Shown here: one piece after another, positions 46,287 to 55,417 of the stretch
Layout: every line of letters begins with the position of its first letter
Position numbering within the stretch: position 1 is the first letter of the stretch
Origin: Pseudomonadota bacterium
GTDB lineage: Bacteria > Pseudomonadota > Alphaproteobacteria > Rhodospirillales > Magnetospirillaceae
Assembly (NCBI GenBank): GCA_021781575.1
Contig: JAJXWP010000004.1
Coordinates: forward strand, 91,042 to 155,041
Length of the DNA: 64,000 nucleotides
Direction of reading: 5' to 3'
Position numbers and translations under genes: made by a program
Notes under the pieces: generated by a model
Told to the model about the DNA's origin: nothing
Databases searched by the model: none
What the model saw: the letters and a program-made list of their open reading frames with translations, nothing else

Positions 46287-47191
46287 AGGGGATCATCCTT
46301 GCCGGCGGATCAGGCACCCGGCTCTATCCGATCACCATGGCGGTCAGCAAGCAGCTGCTGCCGGTGTACGACAAGCCGATGATCTACTATCCGCTCAGCA
46401 CCCTGATGCTGGCCGGCATCCGCGAGGTGCTGGTGATCACCACGCCGCAGGATCAGGAAGGTTTCCGCCGGGTCCTCGGCGACGGGCACCAGTGGGGAAT
46501 CGAACTCTCCTACGCCGTCCAGCCGTCCCCCGACGGCCTGGCCCAGGCCTTCATCATCGGCCGCGACTTCATCGGCCGCGACAGCGTGGCGCTGGTCCTG
46601 GGCGACAACATCTTTTATGGACATGGCCTGGCCGAGGCGGTAAGGCGCGCCGCCCTTCTGGAGAACGGCGCGCGGGTCTTCGCCTATGCGGTGCGCGACC
46701 CGGAACGCTACGGCGTGGTCGAACTGAACCCCGAGGGCAAGGCCCTGTCGATCGAGGAAAAGCCGTCCAACCCGAAATCCCGATGGGCGGTGACCGGGCT
46801 TTATTTCTACGACAACGACGTCGTCGAGATCGCTCGCGAGGTCCGCCCATCCGCACGCGGCGAACTCGAGATCACCTCGGTCAATGCCGCCTACCTGGCC
46901 GCCGGCCGGCTTTGGGTGGAGCGTCTCGGCCGGGGCTATTGCTGGTTCGACACCGGCACCCACGCTTCGCTGCTGCAGGCGGGCGAATTCGTCCGCGCCG
47001 TCGCCGACCGGCAGAACATGCAGATCGCCTGCCTCGAGGAAATCGCCTTCTCCCAGGGGTGGATCTCGGCCGAGGCGGTTCGGCGGATCGGCAACGACCT
47101 GGCAAAGAACGCCTACGGCCAATACCTCCTGAGCATTTGTTCGGACGCAACTGCGCCGTTTCCCGACCGGCACGCCAACCCGCGCGAGTAG
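46283..47191 (+). CDS. rfbA: Glucose-1-phosphate thymidylyltransferase
   Basis: RfbA (RmlA) makes dTDP-glucose from glucose-1-phosphate and dTTP. The nucleotidyltransferase signature [11 protein letters not shown] is at residues 8-18, and EKPSNPKS and WFDTGTH occur in their family positions. The 302-residue length is typical. The start at 46283 (MKGIILAGG) overlaps rfbB by 4 nt; an upstream in-frame start would lie in rfbB and is unlikely. It provides the substrate for rfbB. Confidence 0.95.
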   Translation: MKGIILAGGSGTRLYPITMAVSKQLLPVYDKPMIYYPLSTLMLAGIREVLVITTPQDQEGFRRVLGDGHQWGIELSYAVQPSPDGLAQAFIIGRDFIGRDSVALVLGDNIFYGHGLAEAVRRAALLENGARVFAYAVRDPERYGVVELNPEGKALSIEEKPSNPKSRWAVTGLYFYDNDVVEIAREVRPSARGELEITSVNAAYLAAGRLWVERLGRGYCWFDTGTHASLLQAGEFVRAVADRQNMQIACLEEIAFSQGWISAEAVRRIGNDLAKNAYGQYLLSICSDATAPFPDRHANPRE

Positions 47192-47227
47192 CGCGAAAAT
47201 TCCCCCCCTGCGCGTAGCGCGACAATT
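47184..47227. repeat. Two direct repeats GCG(A/C)GTAGCGCGA(A/C)AATT
   Basis: Copies at 47184-47201 and 47210-47227 match at 16 of 18 positions, offset by 26 nt. The first includes the rfbA stop codon, and a run of seven C separates them. The rest of the gap to 47331 contains a short AT-rich tract (TAAATTAAATAATAGG, 47265-47280) that could hold a promoter for the next gene, but no clear -35/-10 pair is seen. Confidence 0.4.
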
Positions 47228-47331
47228 TTGGCCGGCGCGCTCAGTCGCCGGCCCCGCAACCGGCTAAATTAAATAATAGGCACCTTTATTGAGACTCGAC
47301 AGCCAGCTTGGCCGCCCGTAATAGAACCTCC

Positions 47332-49446
47332 ATGGTCTCGACCCAGGTTCCGAGGATGCCGCGGCTGGACATCGTCATCGTCAATTGGAACTCCGGCCCG
47401 CTGTTGCGGCGCTGCGTGGCTTCGATCTTCGCCGGCGATCTCGGATCGGTCGCGCTGGATCGGGTGGTGGTGGTGGACAACGCCTCGACCGACGGCTCGG
47501 CGGCGACCCTGGAAGGGCCCTCGCCGCCCCTGACCGTCATTCACAACCCGCTGAACCGCGGCTTCGCCGCCGCCTGCAACACCGGGGCGGCGGAATCGAC
47601 GGCCGACTTCCTGTTGTTCCTCAATCCCGATGTCGAGCTCGAGCGCGACAGCCTGGCCGGGGCCGCCGCCTTCATGGAACGGAACCCCGATGTCGCCGTC
47701 TCCACCATCCGTCTGTGCGACCCCGCCGGCCCGACCCAGCGGTGCTGCGCCCGCCTGCCCACCCCGGGGCGGATGATCGCCCAATCGATCGGACTGGACC
47801 GGCTGCTGCCCCGCCTCTGCAAGCCGCATTTTCTGGTGGATTGGGATCATGCCGACACGCGCGACGTGCCGCAGGTGATGGGAGCCTTCCTCCTGGTCCG
47901 ACGCCACGTCTTCGAGCGCCTGGGCGGCTTCGACGAGCGCTTTTTCCTTTACTACGAGGACGTGGATTTCTGTTGTCGCGTCGCCCAGGCGGGGGGACGG
48001 CTGGTCCACAACGCAAGCGTCAGTGCCCGCCATCTGGGCGGCGGCACGACGCGGAGCATCAAGGCTCGGCGCCAGTTCCTTGCGGCGCGCAGCCGCATCC
48101 AGTACGCGGCCAAGCATTTCGGCCGGCCGGGAGCGGCGGCGGCGATCCTCGCCGGGATGGCGCTCGAACCCGCTGCCCGGCTGATTCGCGGCACCCTTCA
48201 CGGATCGGCGGAGGAGATGAGGGATGCCCTGAAGGGCGCCGCCATGCTGTGGTCGGCGCTGCTGGGCGGCCTCGTCGCTTCCACGGCGGCGGCCCAGCCC
48301 CGCGGCGAGGGCGCCGCCGGCCACACGCCGCCCATCCCCGACCGCCCGCTGTCGGTCCTGGCGCTCACCCGCTACCCCCGCCTGGGCGCCAGCAGCCGCA
48401 CCCGCTTCCTCGCCTATCTGCCGGCCTTGCGGGCCGCCGGGTTCGAGGTGACGGTATCGCCGTTCTTCGGCGAGGGCTACCTTCCCGATCTCTATGCCGG
48501 ACGGCCGCGCCGCCTCAAGGACCTGATGAAATGCTACTGGGACCGGGCCAGGGTCCTGCTCGGCGCGCGAAATTTCGATCTGATCTGGATCGAGAAGGAA
48601 GCCCTGCCCTGGCTGCCGCTTCCCGTCGAGCTGATCTTCATGATGGGCCGGCCCTATGTGGTCGACTTCGACGACGCCTGGTTCCTGCGCTATTCCGCCC
48701 ACCAGGATTTCCTGCTGCGCGCCATCCTGGGCTCGAAGCTCGACGGCCTGGTGCGCCGCTCCCGCCTGGCCATCGTCGGCAACGAATTCCTCGACGGCTG
48801 GGCGCGCGCCGCCGGCGCCAGGCGCTCCCTGGTGCTGCCGACGGCGGTCTCGCTGGATGACTACCGGCCCAACCGGCGGCAAGCGGATGGACCGCTGCGC
48901 ATCGGATGGATCGGCACTCCCACCTCGGCGACGGACTATCTCGGCCCCCTCCTGCCGGTCCTCGCCGAAGCCATCGTCAGCGGCTGGGCGATGCTGACGG
49001 TGATCGGCGCGCGGTCGCCCCAGTTGGAGGCGATCGGCGCCGACCTCGTGCCCTGGAGCGAAGAAGAGGAAGTTTCTCATCTGAACCGCTTCGACGTCGG
49101 CATCATGCCATTGACCGAGGACATGTGGAGCCTCGGGAAATGCGCCTATAAGCTGATCCAGTACATGGCTGTGGGTTTGCCGGTCGTGGCCTCGCCCGTA
49201 GGGATGAACCGCCGGGTGGTGCAGCACGGCGTCAACGGGTTCCTCGCCACCACCGCCGAGGAATGGCTGGACGCCCTGCGCCGCCTTGCCGAAGACCCGG
49301 AACTCCGCCGACGCATGGGCGATGCCGGACGGCAGATGGTCGAAGGGGATTATTCCCTTTCGGTACTTGAACCGAGGCTGGCCGATGCCTTGCGGGAAGC
49401 GGCAGGGCCAATTCGGCAAGCCTTTCCTCTCAGTTCCCATACGTAA
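47332..49446 (+). CDS. Two-domain glycosyltransferase (GT2 + GT4-like)
   Basis: The N-terminal 300 residues form a GT2 domain with DIVIVNWNSG, the metal-site region LFLNPDVELE, and YYEDVDFC. This pattern is seen in rhamnosyltransferases such as WbbL. A linker with Ala/Pro follows. Residues about 340-690 form a GT4-like GT-B domain with the nucleotide-sugar motif CAYKLIQYMAVGLPVVASP. The two halves could add two successive sugars of a surface polysaccharide. The start is uncertain: ATG 47332 is used here, ATG 47356 (MPRLDIVIV) is the usual family start, and neither has a good ribosome binding site. The neighbours rfbB/rfbA could supply the donor. Confidence 0.8.
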   Translation: MVSTQVPRMPRLDIVIVNWNSGPLLRRCVASIFAGDLGSVALDRVVVVDNASTDGSAATLEGPSPPLTVIHNPLNRGFAAACNTGAAESTADFLLFLNPDVELERDSLAGAAAFMERNPDVAVSTIRLCDPAGPTQRCCARLPTPGRMIAQSIGLDRLLPRLCKPHFLVDWDHADTRDVPQVMGAFLLVRRHVFERLGGFDERFFLYYEDVDFCCRVAQAGGRLVHNASVSARHLGGGTTRSIKARRQFLAARSRIQYAAKHFGRPGAAAAILAGMALEPAARLIRGTLHGSAEEMRDALKGAAMLWSALLGGLVASTAAAQPRGEGAAGHTPPIPDRPLSVLALTRYPRLGASSRTRFLAYLPALRAAGFEVTVSPFFGEGYLPDLYAGRPRRLKDLMKCYWDRARVLLGARNFDLIWIEKEALPWLPLPVELIFMMGRPYVVDFDDAWFLRYSAHQDFLLRAILGSKLDGLVRRSRLAIVGNEFLDGWARAAGARRSLVLPTAVSLDDYRPNRRQADGPLRIGWIGTPTSATDYLGPLLPVLAEAIVSGWAMLTVIGARSPQLEAIGADLVPWSEEEEVSHLNRFDVGIMPLTEDMWSLGKCAYKLIQYMAVGLPVVASPVGMNRRVVQHGVNGFLATTAEEWLDALRRLAEDPELRRRMGDAGRQMVEGDYSLSVLEPRLADALREAAGPIRQAFPLSSHT

Positions 49447-49494
49447 GTATAATTTGCTGACACTCACAGAAGGCTAAACTCTGGATTAGGCAAG

Positions 49495-50292
49495 ATGTCC
49501 TCCACTCTTGCTCCGGTTGGGGGAGTGAACGCGGGATTGACCGAAGACTGGATCATCCGGACGCAGGACCTGACGAAGGAGTTCAAGGGCTTCTTTGCCG
49601 TGCGCGAAGTCGATCTCAGGGTGCGACGCGGCACCATCCACGCATTGATCGGCCCCAATGGCGCCGGCAAGACCACCTGCTTCAATCTCATCACCAAGTT
49701 TCTGCAGCCCAGCAAGGGCCGCATCCTCTACAACGGCCGCGATATCACCCGGGACGACCCGGCCAGCGTGGCCCGGGCCGGCCTGGTGCGCAGTTTCCAG
49801 ATTTCCGCGGTGTTCCCCCATATGACCGTGCTGGAGAACATCCGCGTCGCCCTGCAGCGCCCGCTCGGCACCGCCTTCCACTTCTGGCGTTCCGACCACA
49901 GCCTCAAGGTTCTGGACGGCCGGGCGCGGGAGCTGGCCGCGGCGGTCGGCATCGAGGAATTCTCCGAGACACCGGCGGTGGAACTGAGCTACGGCCGCAA
50001 ACGGGCGCTGGAGATCGCCACCACCTTGGCCCTGGACCCGGAAATGCTGCTGCTCGATGAGCCGATGGCCGGCATGGGCCGCGAAGACATCGACCGCATC
50101 GCCGGCCTGATCCGCCAGGTGGCCAAGGGGCGCACCGTGCTGATGGTGGAGCACAATCTGGCCGTCGTCGCCGATCTTTCCGACACCATCACCGTCCTGG
50201 CCCGCGGCCAAATCCTGGCCGAGGGCGACTATCACAAGGTGTCGGGCGACCCGCAGGTGATCGAGGCCTATATGGGGACGGCCCATGCATGA
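49495..50292 (+). CDS. livG: Branched-chain amino-acid-type ABC transporter ATPase
   Basis: This 265-residue ATPase has Walker A GPNGAGKTT (residues 53-61) and Walker B MLLLDEP. The signature motif reads ELSYGRKRALEIA, where LSYGR replaces LSGGQ, which is common in LivG proteins. It has an N-terminal extension of about 20 residues. Its stop overlaps the livF start by 8 nt. The family imports branched-chain amino acids, but related systems carry urea, amides or other compounds, so the substrate is not certain. The 48-nt gap before it is AT-rich, with no evident ribosome binding site. Confidence 0.88.
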   Translation: MSSTLAPVGGVNAGLTEDWIIRTQDLTKEFKGFFAVREVDLRVRRGTIHALIGPNGAGKTTCFNLITKFLQPSKGRILYNGRDITRDDPASVARAGLVRSFQISAVFPHMTVLENIRVALQRPLGTAFHFWRSDHSLKVLDGRARELAAAVGIEEFSETPAVELSYGRKRALEIATTLALDPEMLLLDEPMAGMGREDIDRIAGLIRQVAKGRTVLMVEHNLAVVADLSDTITVLARGQILAEGDYHKVSGDPQVIEAYMGTAHA

Positions 50293-51007
50293 GCCGCATG
50301 CCGGCGGCGCCGGCGCTCCTTTGCTGGCCGTCCGCGACCTCCACGCCTGGTACGGTGAATCTCATATCCTGCACGGCATGGATTTCGAGGTCCGGCCCGG
50401 CGAGGTGGCGACCCTGCTGGGGCGCAACGGCGCCGGCAAGACCACCACGCTGAAGGCCATCATGGGCATGGTGGGACGCCGGACGGGCTCGGTGGTGTTC
50501 GAAGGAGGCGAGACCATCCGGATGCCGTCGAACCGTATCGCCCGGGCGGGCATCGCCTATTGCCCGGAGGAGCGGGGCATCTTCGCGAGCTTGACGGTCG
50601 CCGAGAATCTGGTGCTGCCTCCGGTGATCCGGCCGGGCGGCCTGACCCTGGCCGAGGTGCACGAACTGTTCCCGCGCCTGCAGGAGCGCGCCGACAGCCA
50701 GGGCACCAAGCTGTCCGGCGGCGAACAGCAGATGCTGGCGATCGCCCGGATCCTCCGCACCGGATCGACGCTGCTGCTGCTCGACGAACCGACCGAGGGG
50801 CTGGCGCCGGTGATCGTCCAGCATATCGGCACCATCCTGCATCGCCTGAAGGAACGCGGATTCACCATCCTGCTGGTCGAGCAGAACTTCCACTTCGCCG
50901 CCGGCGTCGCCGACCGCCACCATGTGGTGGAGCATGGCCGCGTCGTCGATTGCGTCCCCAACAGCCAGGCCAGCACAGCCACGTTGCAAGGATATCTGGG
51001 GGTGTGA
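50285..51007 (+). CDS. livF: Branched-chain amino-acid-type ABC transporter ATPase
   Basis: This is the second ATPase of the transporter, 240 residues. Walker A GRNGAGKTT is at residues 46-54, the signature motif is LSGGEQQM, and Walker B is LLLDEPTEG. The H-loop is intact (LVEQNFHFA reads Q-N in the usual position). It pairs with LivG to drive transport through the permeases LivH and LivM. It is separated from the substrate-binding protein gene by a 100-nt gap. Confidence 0.9.
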   Translation: MHEPHAGGAGAPLLAVRDLHAWYGESHILHGMDFEVRPGEVATLLGRNGAGKTTTLKAIMGMVGRRTGSVVFEGGETIRMPSNRIARAGIAYCPEERGIFASLTVAENLVLPPVIRPGGLTLAEVHELFPRLQERADSQGTKLSGGEQQMLAIARILRTGSTLLLLDEPTEGLAPVIVQHIGTILHRLKERGFTILLVEQNFHFAAGVADRHHVVEHGRVVDCVPNSQASTATLQGYLGV

Positions 51008-51107
51008 AAAGCCGGCACGCCCCGCCATTCCCGCCACCGGCGGGGATCCAACCGGCACCAGGAAACCCCGCTGGCGCGGAAACGACAACAGGGAACGGGA
51101 GGAAGCT

Positions 51108-52337
51108 ATGACGCTGAAACGGACACTCACTCTCGCGGCGGTGGCGCTATTTGCCGCCGGCGGCGCGGCCCAGGCGCAAATCTCCGACAATGTGGTGAAG
51201 ATCGGCGTGCTCAATGATCAATCCGGCCCCTATTCCGATCTGGCCGGCCGGGGATCGGTGGTCGCCGCGCAGATGGCCATCGACGACTTCGGCGGCAAGG
51301 TGCACGGGGCTCCCATCCAACTGTTGTCCGCCGACCACCAGAACAAGCCCGACGTCGGCGCCAACATCGCCAACCGCTGGATCGACGTCGACCATGTGGA
51401 CGCCATCGTCGACGTCCCCACGTCCTCGGTCGCTTTGGCCATCCAGGACATCACCAGGAAAAAGGACGTCGTCCACCTGAACTCGACCGCCGGCAGTTCC
51501 GACCTGACCGGCAAGGACTGCTCGCCGACCATGGTGCACTGGACCTATGACACCTACGCCCAAGCGCACGGCACCGGCACGGCCCTCACCAAGCAAGGCG
51601 GCAAGACCTGGTACTTCATCACCGCCGACTACGCCTTCGGCCATGCCCTCGAGCACGACACCGCCGAGGCGGTGAAGGAAGCCGGCGGCAAGGTTCTGGG
51701 ATCGGTCAACGCCCCCTTCCCCACCGCCGATTTCTCGTCCTTCCTGCTGCAGGCGCAAGGGTCGGGAGCCAACGTCATCGGCCTCGCCAACGCCGGCACC
51801 GATACCATCAACGCCATCAAGCAGGCCCATGAGTTCGGCATCACCAAGGGCGGACAGAAGCTGACCGGGCTGCTCACCTTCATCTCCGACATCCACAGCC
51901 TGGGCCTGCCCACGGCACAAGGCCTGATCCTCACCGACGCCTGGTACTGGGACCATGACGCCGCATCGCGCGCCTGGGCCAAGCGCTGGTCGCAGAAGAT
52001 GGGCGGCGGGCGCATGCCCACCAGCGTGCAGGCCGGCGTCTACTCGGCGGTGATGCACTATCTCAAGGCCATCGACAAGGCCGGCACCGACGAAGCCAAG
52101 AAGGTGGTGGCCACCATGAAGAGCATGCCGATCCACGACATGTTCACCCAGAACGGCCATATCCGCGCCGACGGGCGCATGGTGCACGACATGTACCTGG
52201 TGGAGGTCAAGAGCCCGGCGGAAAGCAAGTATCCCTGGGATTATTTCAAGATTCTGCGCACCATCCCGGGCGATGAGGCGTTCCGGCCGATGGACAAGGG
52301 CGGCTGCCCGCTGGTCCAGGCGTCCGCCGGCAAGTGA
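51108..52337 (+). CDS. livJ: ABC transporter periplasmic substrate-binding protein
   Basis: The 409-residue protein has a signal peptide (MTLKRTLTLAAVALFAAGG, cleavage near AQAQ) and a type I periplasmic binding fold. It begins KIGVLNDQSGPYSDLAG and then has the ligand-cleft block QMAIDDFGGK, as in the branched-chain amino-acid receptor family. The ligand is unclear; this subfamily includes receptors for amides, urea-like compounds and aromatic acids as well as amino acids. A GGGAGGAAG ribosome binding site lies just before the ATG at 51108. It lies mid-operon, after the ATPases and before the permeases. Confidence 0.88.
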   Translation: MTLKRTLTLAAVALFAAGGAAQAQISDNVVKIGVLNDQSGPYSDLAGRGSVVAAQMAIDDFGGKVHGAPIQLLSADHQNKPDVGANIANRWIDVDHVDAIVDVPTSSVALAIQDITRKKDVVHLNSTAGSSDLTGKDCSPTMVHWTYDTYAQAHGTGTALTKQGGKTWYFITADYAFGHALEHDTAEAVKEAGGKVLGSVNAPFPTADFSSFLLQAQGSGANVIGLANAGTDTINAIKQAHEFGITKGGQKLTGLLTFISDIHSLGLPTAQGLILTDAWYWDHDAASRAWAKRWSQKMGGGRMPTSVQAGVYSAVMHYLKAIDKAGTDEAKKVVATMKSMPIHDMFTQNGHIRADGRMVHDMYLVEVKSPAESKYPWDYFKILRTIPGDEAFRPMDKGGCPLVQASAGK

Positions 52338-52375
52338 TGCCGGCGATGGACGGACGCTCCCGCGCCGCCCTCCAT

Positions 52376-52400
52376 GCCCTCCCCCGTGACGGGGGAGGGC
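52376..52400 (+). other. Hairpin between substrate-binding protein and permease genes
   Basis: GCCCTCCCCC / GGGGGAGGGC form a perfect 10-bp stem with a 5-nt loop in the 82-nt gap. No T-tract follows. Stem-loops after binding-protein genes in ABC transporter operons often protect the upstream mRNA and give more binding protein than permease. Confidence 0.5.
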
Positions 52401-52419
52401 TGGAAGGCCCGGCAAGGCC

Positions 52420-53307
52420 ATGGTGACCTTCTTCGGCGTGCCCATCCAGGCGCTGATGGGCCAGCTCCTCCTCGGGCTGATCAACGGCGCCTCCTACGCC
52501 GTGCTCAGCCTGGGGCTGGCCTTGATCTTCGGCCTGCTGAACATCATCAACTTCGCCCATGGCGCGCAGTACATGATGGGCGCCTTCGTCGCCTGGATGC
52601 TGCTCACCTATGCCGGGATCAACTACTGGCTGGCGCTGCTCGTCGCACCGCTGGTGGTCGGCCTGTTCGGGGTATTGATCGAACGGCTGCTGCTGCACAG
52701 GCTCTACAAGCTCGATCATCTCTATGGGCTGCTGCTGACCTTCGGCCTGGCGCTGATCATGGAAGGCCTGTTCCGCCAGGCCTATGGGATCTCCGGGCAG
52801 TCCTACGACCCGCCGCAGATGCTGCAGGGCGGCGTCAACCTCGGCTTCATGTTCCTGCCGCTTTACCGCGGCTGGGTGGTCGTCGTCGCCTTGGCCGTGT
52901 GCCTGGCCGTCTGGGCGGGTATCGAGAAGACCAGGCTCGGCGCCCTGTTGCGCGCGGCGACGGAAAATCCGGCGCTGGTCAGGGCGTTCGGCGTCAACGT
53001 CCCCCTTCTCATCACCGGCACCTACGGCTTCGGCGCCGCTCTCGCCGCGTTCGCCGGCGTCCTGGCGGCGCCGCTCTACTCGATCAACCCGCTGATGGGA
53101 TCCAACATCATCATCATCGTCTTCGCCGTGGTGGTGATCGGCGGCATGGGCTCCATCCTGGGGTCGGTCCTGACCGGCTTCGGACTGGGCCTGGTCGAGG
53201 GATTGACCAAGGTGTTCTACCCCGAGGCGTCATCGACGGTGATCTTCGTCATCATGGCCATCGTGCTGCTGATCAAGCCGGCCGGCCTGTTCGGACGGGC
53301 GAACTGA
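52420..53307 (+). CDS. livH: Branched-chain amino-acid-type ABC transporter permease
   Basis: This 295-residue inner-membrane permease has about eight hydrophobic helices. The LivH signature LINGASYAVLSLGLALIFGLLNIINFAHG is present at the N-terminus. It forms the transmembrane pore with LivM. ATG 52420 was chosen; a GTG codon follows immediately. The livM gene follows after 1 nt. Confidence 0.92.
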   Translation: MVTFFGVPIQALMGQLLLGLINGASYAVLSLGLALIFGLLNIINFAHGAQYMMGAFVAWMLLTYAGINYWLALLVAPLVVGLFGVLIERLLLHRLYKLDHLYGLLLTFGLALIMEGLFRQAYGISGQSYDPPQMLQGGVNLGFMFLPLYRGWVVVVALAVCLAVWAGIEKTRLGALLRAATENPALVRAFGVNVPLLITGTYGFGAALAAFAGVLAAPLYSINPLMGSNIIIIVFAVVVIGGMGSILGSVLTGFGLGLVEGLTKVFYPEASSTVIFVIMAIVLLIKPAGLFGRAN

Positions 53308-53308
53308 G

Positions 53309-54238
53309 ATGCGGACCAACCAGATGATGTGGATTGCCGCGATAGCGGCGCTGGCGCTGGCCGCGCCCTATGCCGTCTATCCGATATTCCTGATGAAGGC
53401 GCTGTGCTTCGGCCTGTTCGCCGTGGCCTTCAACCTTCTGCTCGGCTACACCGGCCTGCTGTCGTTCGGCCATGCCGCCTTCTTCGGCTTCGCGGCCTAC
53501 GTTACCGGGCATGCGATGAAGGAGTGGGGCGTCACTCCGGAACTGGGAATCCTGGCCGGCGTCGCCGTCGCCGCCGCCATGGGGCTGGTCTTCGGGCTCC
53601 TGGCCATCCGCCGGCTCGGCATCTATTTCGCCATGGTCACCCTGGCGCTGGCCCAGATGGTCTATTTCTACTGCCTGCAAGCGCCGTTCACCCATGGCGA
53701 GGACGGCATCCAGGCCATACCTCGCGGCAAGTTGTTCGGAGTGCTGCCGCTCGACGACATGTATGTTCTCTACTATGTGGTGCTGGCCATCTTCGCCATC
53801 GGCGTGTGGATCGTCTGGCGCGCCGTCCATTCGCCGTTCGGACAGGTTCTGCACGCCATCCGTGAAAACGAGCCGCGGGCGGTGTCCCTCGGCTACAAGA
53901 CCGAACGGTTCAAGCTGGCGGCCTTCGTCCTGTCGGCGAGCCTGGCCGGGCTGGCCGGCGCAACCAAGACCCTGGTTTTCCAGCTGGCCTCGCTGACCGA
54001 TGTCAATTGGCACACCTCGGGCGAAGTTGTGCTGATGACCCTGCTGGGGGGCATGGGCACGGTGCTGGGGCCGGTGGCGGGCGCCTTCGTCATCACCACC
54101 ATCGAGAATTACCTGGCCGATATCGGTGCCTGGGTCACCATCATCCAAGGCATCATCTTCGTGCTGGTGGTGACGCTGTTCCGCCGCGGCATCATCGGCG
54201 AAGCCCTCGCCTTCGTCGAGCGACGGCGGCGGCAGTGA
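53309..54238 (+). CDS. livM: Branched-chain amino-acid-type ABC transporter permease
   Basis: The 309-residue permease has the LivM family pattern AFNLLLGYTGLLSFGHAAFFG near residue 45, and VTLALAQMVYFYC and LLGGMGTVLGPVAGAFV further on. Unlike some relatives it has no fused ATPase domain. It pairs with LivH. It is the last gene of the transporter operon and is followed by a palindromic repeat element. Confidence 0.92.
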   Translation: MRTNQMMWIAAIAALALAAPYAVYPIFLMKALCFGLFAVAFNLLLGYTGLLSFGHAAFFGFAAYVTGHAMKEWGVTPELGILAGVAVAAAMGLVFGLLAIRRLGIYFAMVTLALAQMVYFYCLQAPFTHGEDGIQAIPRGKLFGVLPLDDMYVLYYVVLAIFAIGVWIVWRAVHSPFGQVLHAIRENEPRAVSLGYKTERFKLAAFVLSASLAGLAGATKTLVFQLASLTDVNWHTSGEVVLMTLLGGMGTVLGPVAGAFVITTIENYLADIGAWVTIIQGIIFVLVVTLFRRGIIGEALAFVERRRRQ

Positions 54239-54296
54239 CCTGAACCCTGCCAAATCTGGCGAACCGCCCTGACCAACGCCATATGCGTTCTAGTGC

Positions 54297-54404
54297 AGTG
54301 ACTCATTCAAAAGGTTCACTGCGCCAGGTCTATCAAAGGCCCCTCGCCGGGCGGGCGCGGATGCGCCCGCCCGGCGAGGGGCAAAGACCAAGACTAGGAA
54401 CCTT
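54297..54404. repeat. Composite palindromic element, most complete copy
   Basis: A perfect 20-bp stem (54339-54358 with 54363-54382) around a GGAT loop contains the CCCTCGCCGGGCGG core. Outer arms AAGGTTC (54311-54317) and GAACCTT (54398-54404), and GGTCT/AGACC, pair around it. The left flank TTCACTGCGCCAGGTCTATCAAAG recurs near 63.8 kb. The element ends 5 nt before the ribosome binding site of the next gene. The rest of the gap 54239-54296 shows nothing notable. Confidence 0.75.
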
Positions 54405-54419
54405 GGTATGGAGGCGACC

Positions 54420-54707
54420 ATGGGCAGAGCGGACTACCACGAGGAAATGAGGCATCGGATCCAGGACTTGGGCTTCGCCATCGACCGGCTCCGCCACCGG
54501 CTGGACGGCCCGGTCGATGACCGCAGCAAGGTCGAACTGAAGGGTCGCCTTGCGGGGCTGGAACGTCGGCGCGAGCAGTTGGAACATCGCCTGGAGACGC
54601 TGGGCGACGAACCGGACGGCGCCTGGTCCCGGCTGAAAAACCAGTTCGACCTGGAATGGTTCGACCTGGTCCAGGATTTCGAGGACCGGGTCGGCCGCCT
54701 GGTTTGA
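54420..54707 (+). CDS. Small coiled-coil protein of unknown function
   Basis: The 95-residue protein is highly charged and almost entirely helical, with a heptad-like Leu/Arg/Glu pattern in the middle (RLRHRLDG, ELKGRLAGLERRREQLEHRLE). ATG 54420 has a GGAGG ribosome binding site 5 nt upstream; ATG 54408 lies in it. The C-terminus is acidic and aromatic (FDLEWFDLVQDF). There is no signal peptide. It is preceded by a 20-bp stem-loop and converges with the phosphatase gene, 4 nt between stops. No family recognised. Confidence 0.6.
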   Translation: MGRADYHEEMRHRIQDLGFAIDRLRHRLDGPVDDRSKVELKGRLAGLERRREQLEHRLETLGDEPDGAWSRLKNQFDLEWFDLVQDFEDRVGRLV

Positions 54708-54711
54708 ACGT

Positions 54712-55296
54712 TCAGCCGGACATGGCGCAGGATGCGGCGACCGCGTCCTCGCGCCATCCGCCGTCCGGCAAGGGAGCGAACCGCAGAGGAAGGGCATTGG
54801 GTACCTGCCCGGCGGCGTCGCCGGCGGCAAGATGGCGCCTCAGCACCCGGCAGATGCCGGAGTGGGCGACGACCAGAGCCGGCTCGGCCCCCGTCAGCGA
54901 GGATATGGCGCTGATGACGCGGCGAGAGAACTCCTCCGCGCCTTCGGCAAATCTCGGCGTGATCTCGCGGATCAGTTCGTGATACGGCCGGCCGGTCATT
55001 TCGCCCCAATCGCGTTCCTGCAAGTCTTCCACCATGATCACCGGCAGACCAAGCTCGGCCGCGACGATCTCCGCCGTCTCGCGGGCCCGCACCAGCGGGC
55101 TGCTGGCGATGGAGGCGATTCCGAGCCCGCCGATCATCGCCGCGGCGGCCCGGGCCTGCCGCCGGCCCAGATCATTCAGCGGCACGTCCATCTGGCCCAT
55201 GACCACGCGCCTGACATTGTGGTCGGTGACGCCGTGGCGCAGAAAGTAGAAGGGGTAAGAAGGAAAGGTCACCGGCACGGGCGCTGGCTCCGACAA
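54712..55296 (-). CDS. Histidine phosphatase family protein
   Basis: This 194-residue protein has the phosphoglycerate-mutase-like fold. The catalytic LRHG is at residues 19-22 (His21), followed by the TDHNVRRVVMGQMDVPLND block and SSPLVRARETAEI. The second His is in VVAHSGICR. Members dephosphorylate sugar phosphates, alpha-ribazole phosphate (CobC) or phosphoproteins; the sequence alone does not decide. No cobalamin genes are adjacent, though a B12-dependent mutase is encoded nearby. Confidence 0.85.
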   Translation of the reverse strand: MSEPAPVPVTFPSYPFYFLRHGVTDHNVRRVVMGQMDVPLNDLGRRQARAAAAMIGGLGIASIASSPLVRARETAEIVAAELGLPVIMVEDLQERDWGEMTGRPYHELIREITPRFAEGAEEFSRRVISAISSLTGAEPALVVAHSGICRVLRRHLAAGDAAGQVPNALPLRFAPLPDGGWREDAVAASCAMSG

Positions 55297-55417
55297 ACGG
55301 CATGAGGAGGGGCCAAAACAAAGGCGCAGGAAGCCCCGGTGCGCCGATGTTGCGCCCTCCGCCCAATTTCGTCCATACTCCGCGACAGATTGCGACCAAT
55401 GGATAGCGGGAACACCG

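Noticed and set aside
51008..51107. A separate promoter before the substrate-binding protein gene
   Set aside because: I could not find a convincing -35/-10 pair in the 100-nt gap; read-through from livF is sufficient.
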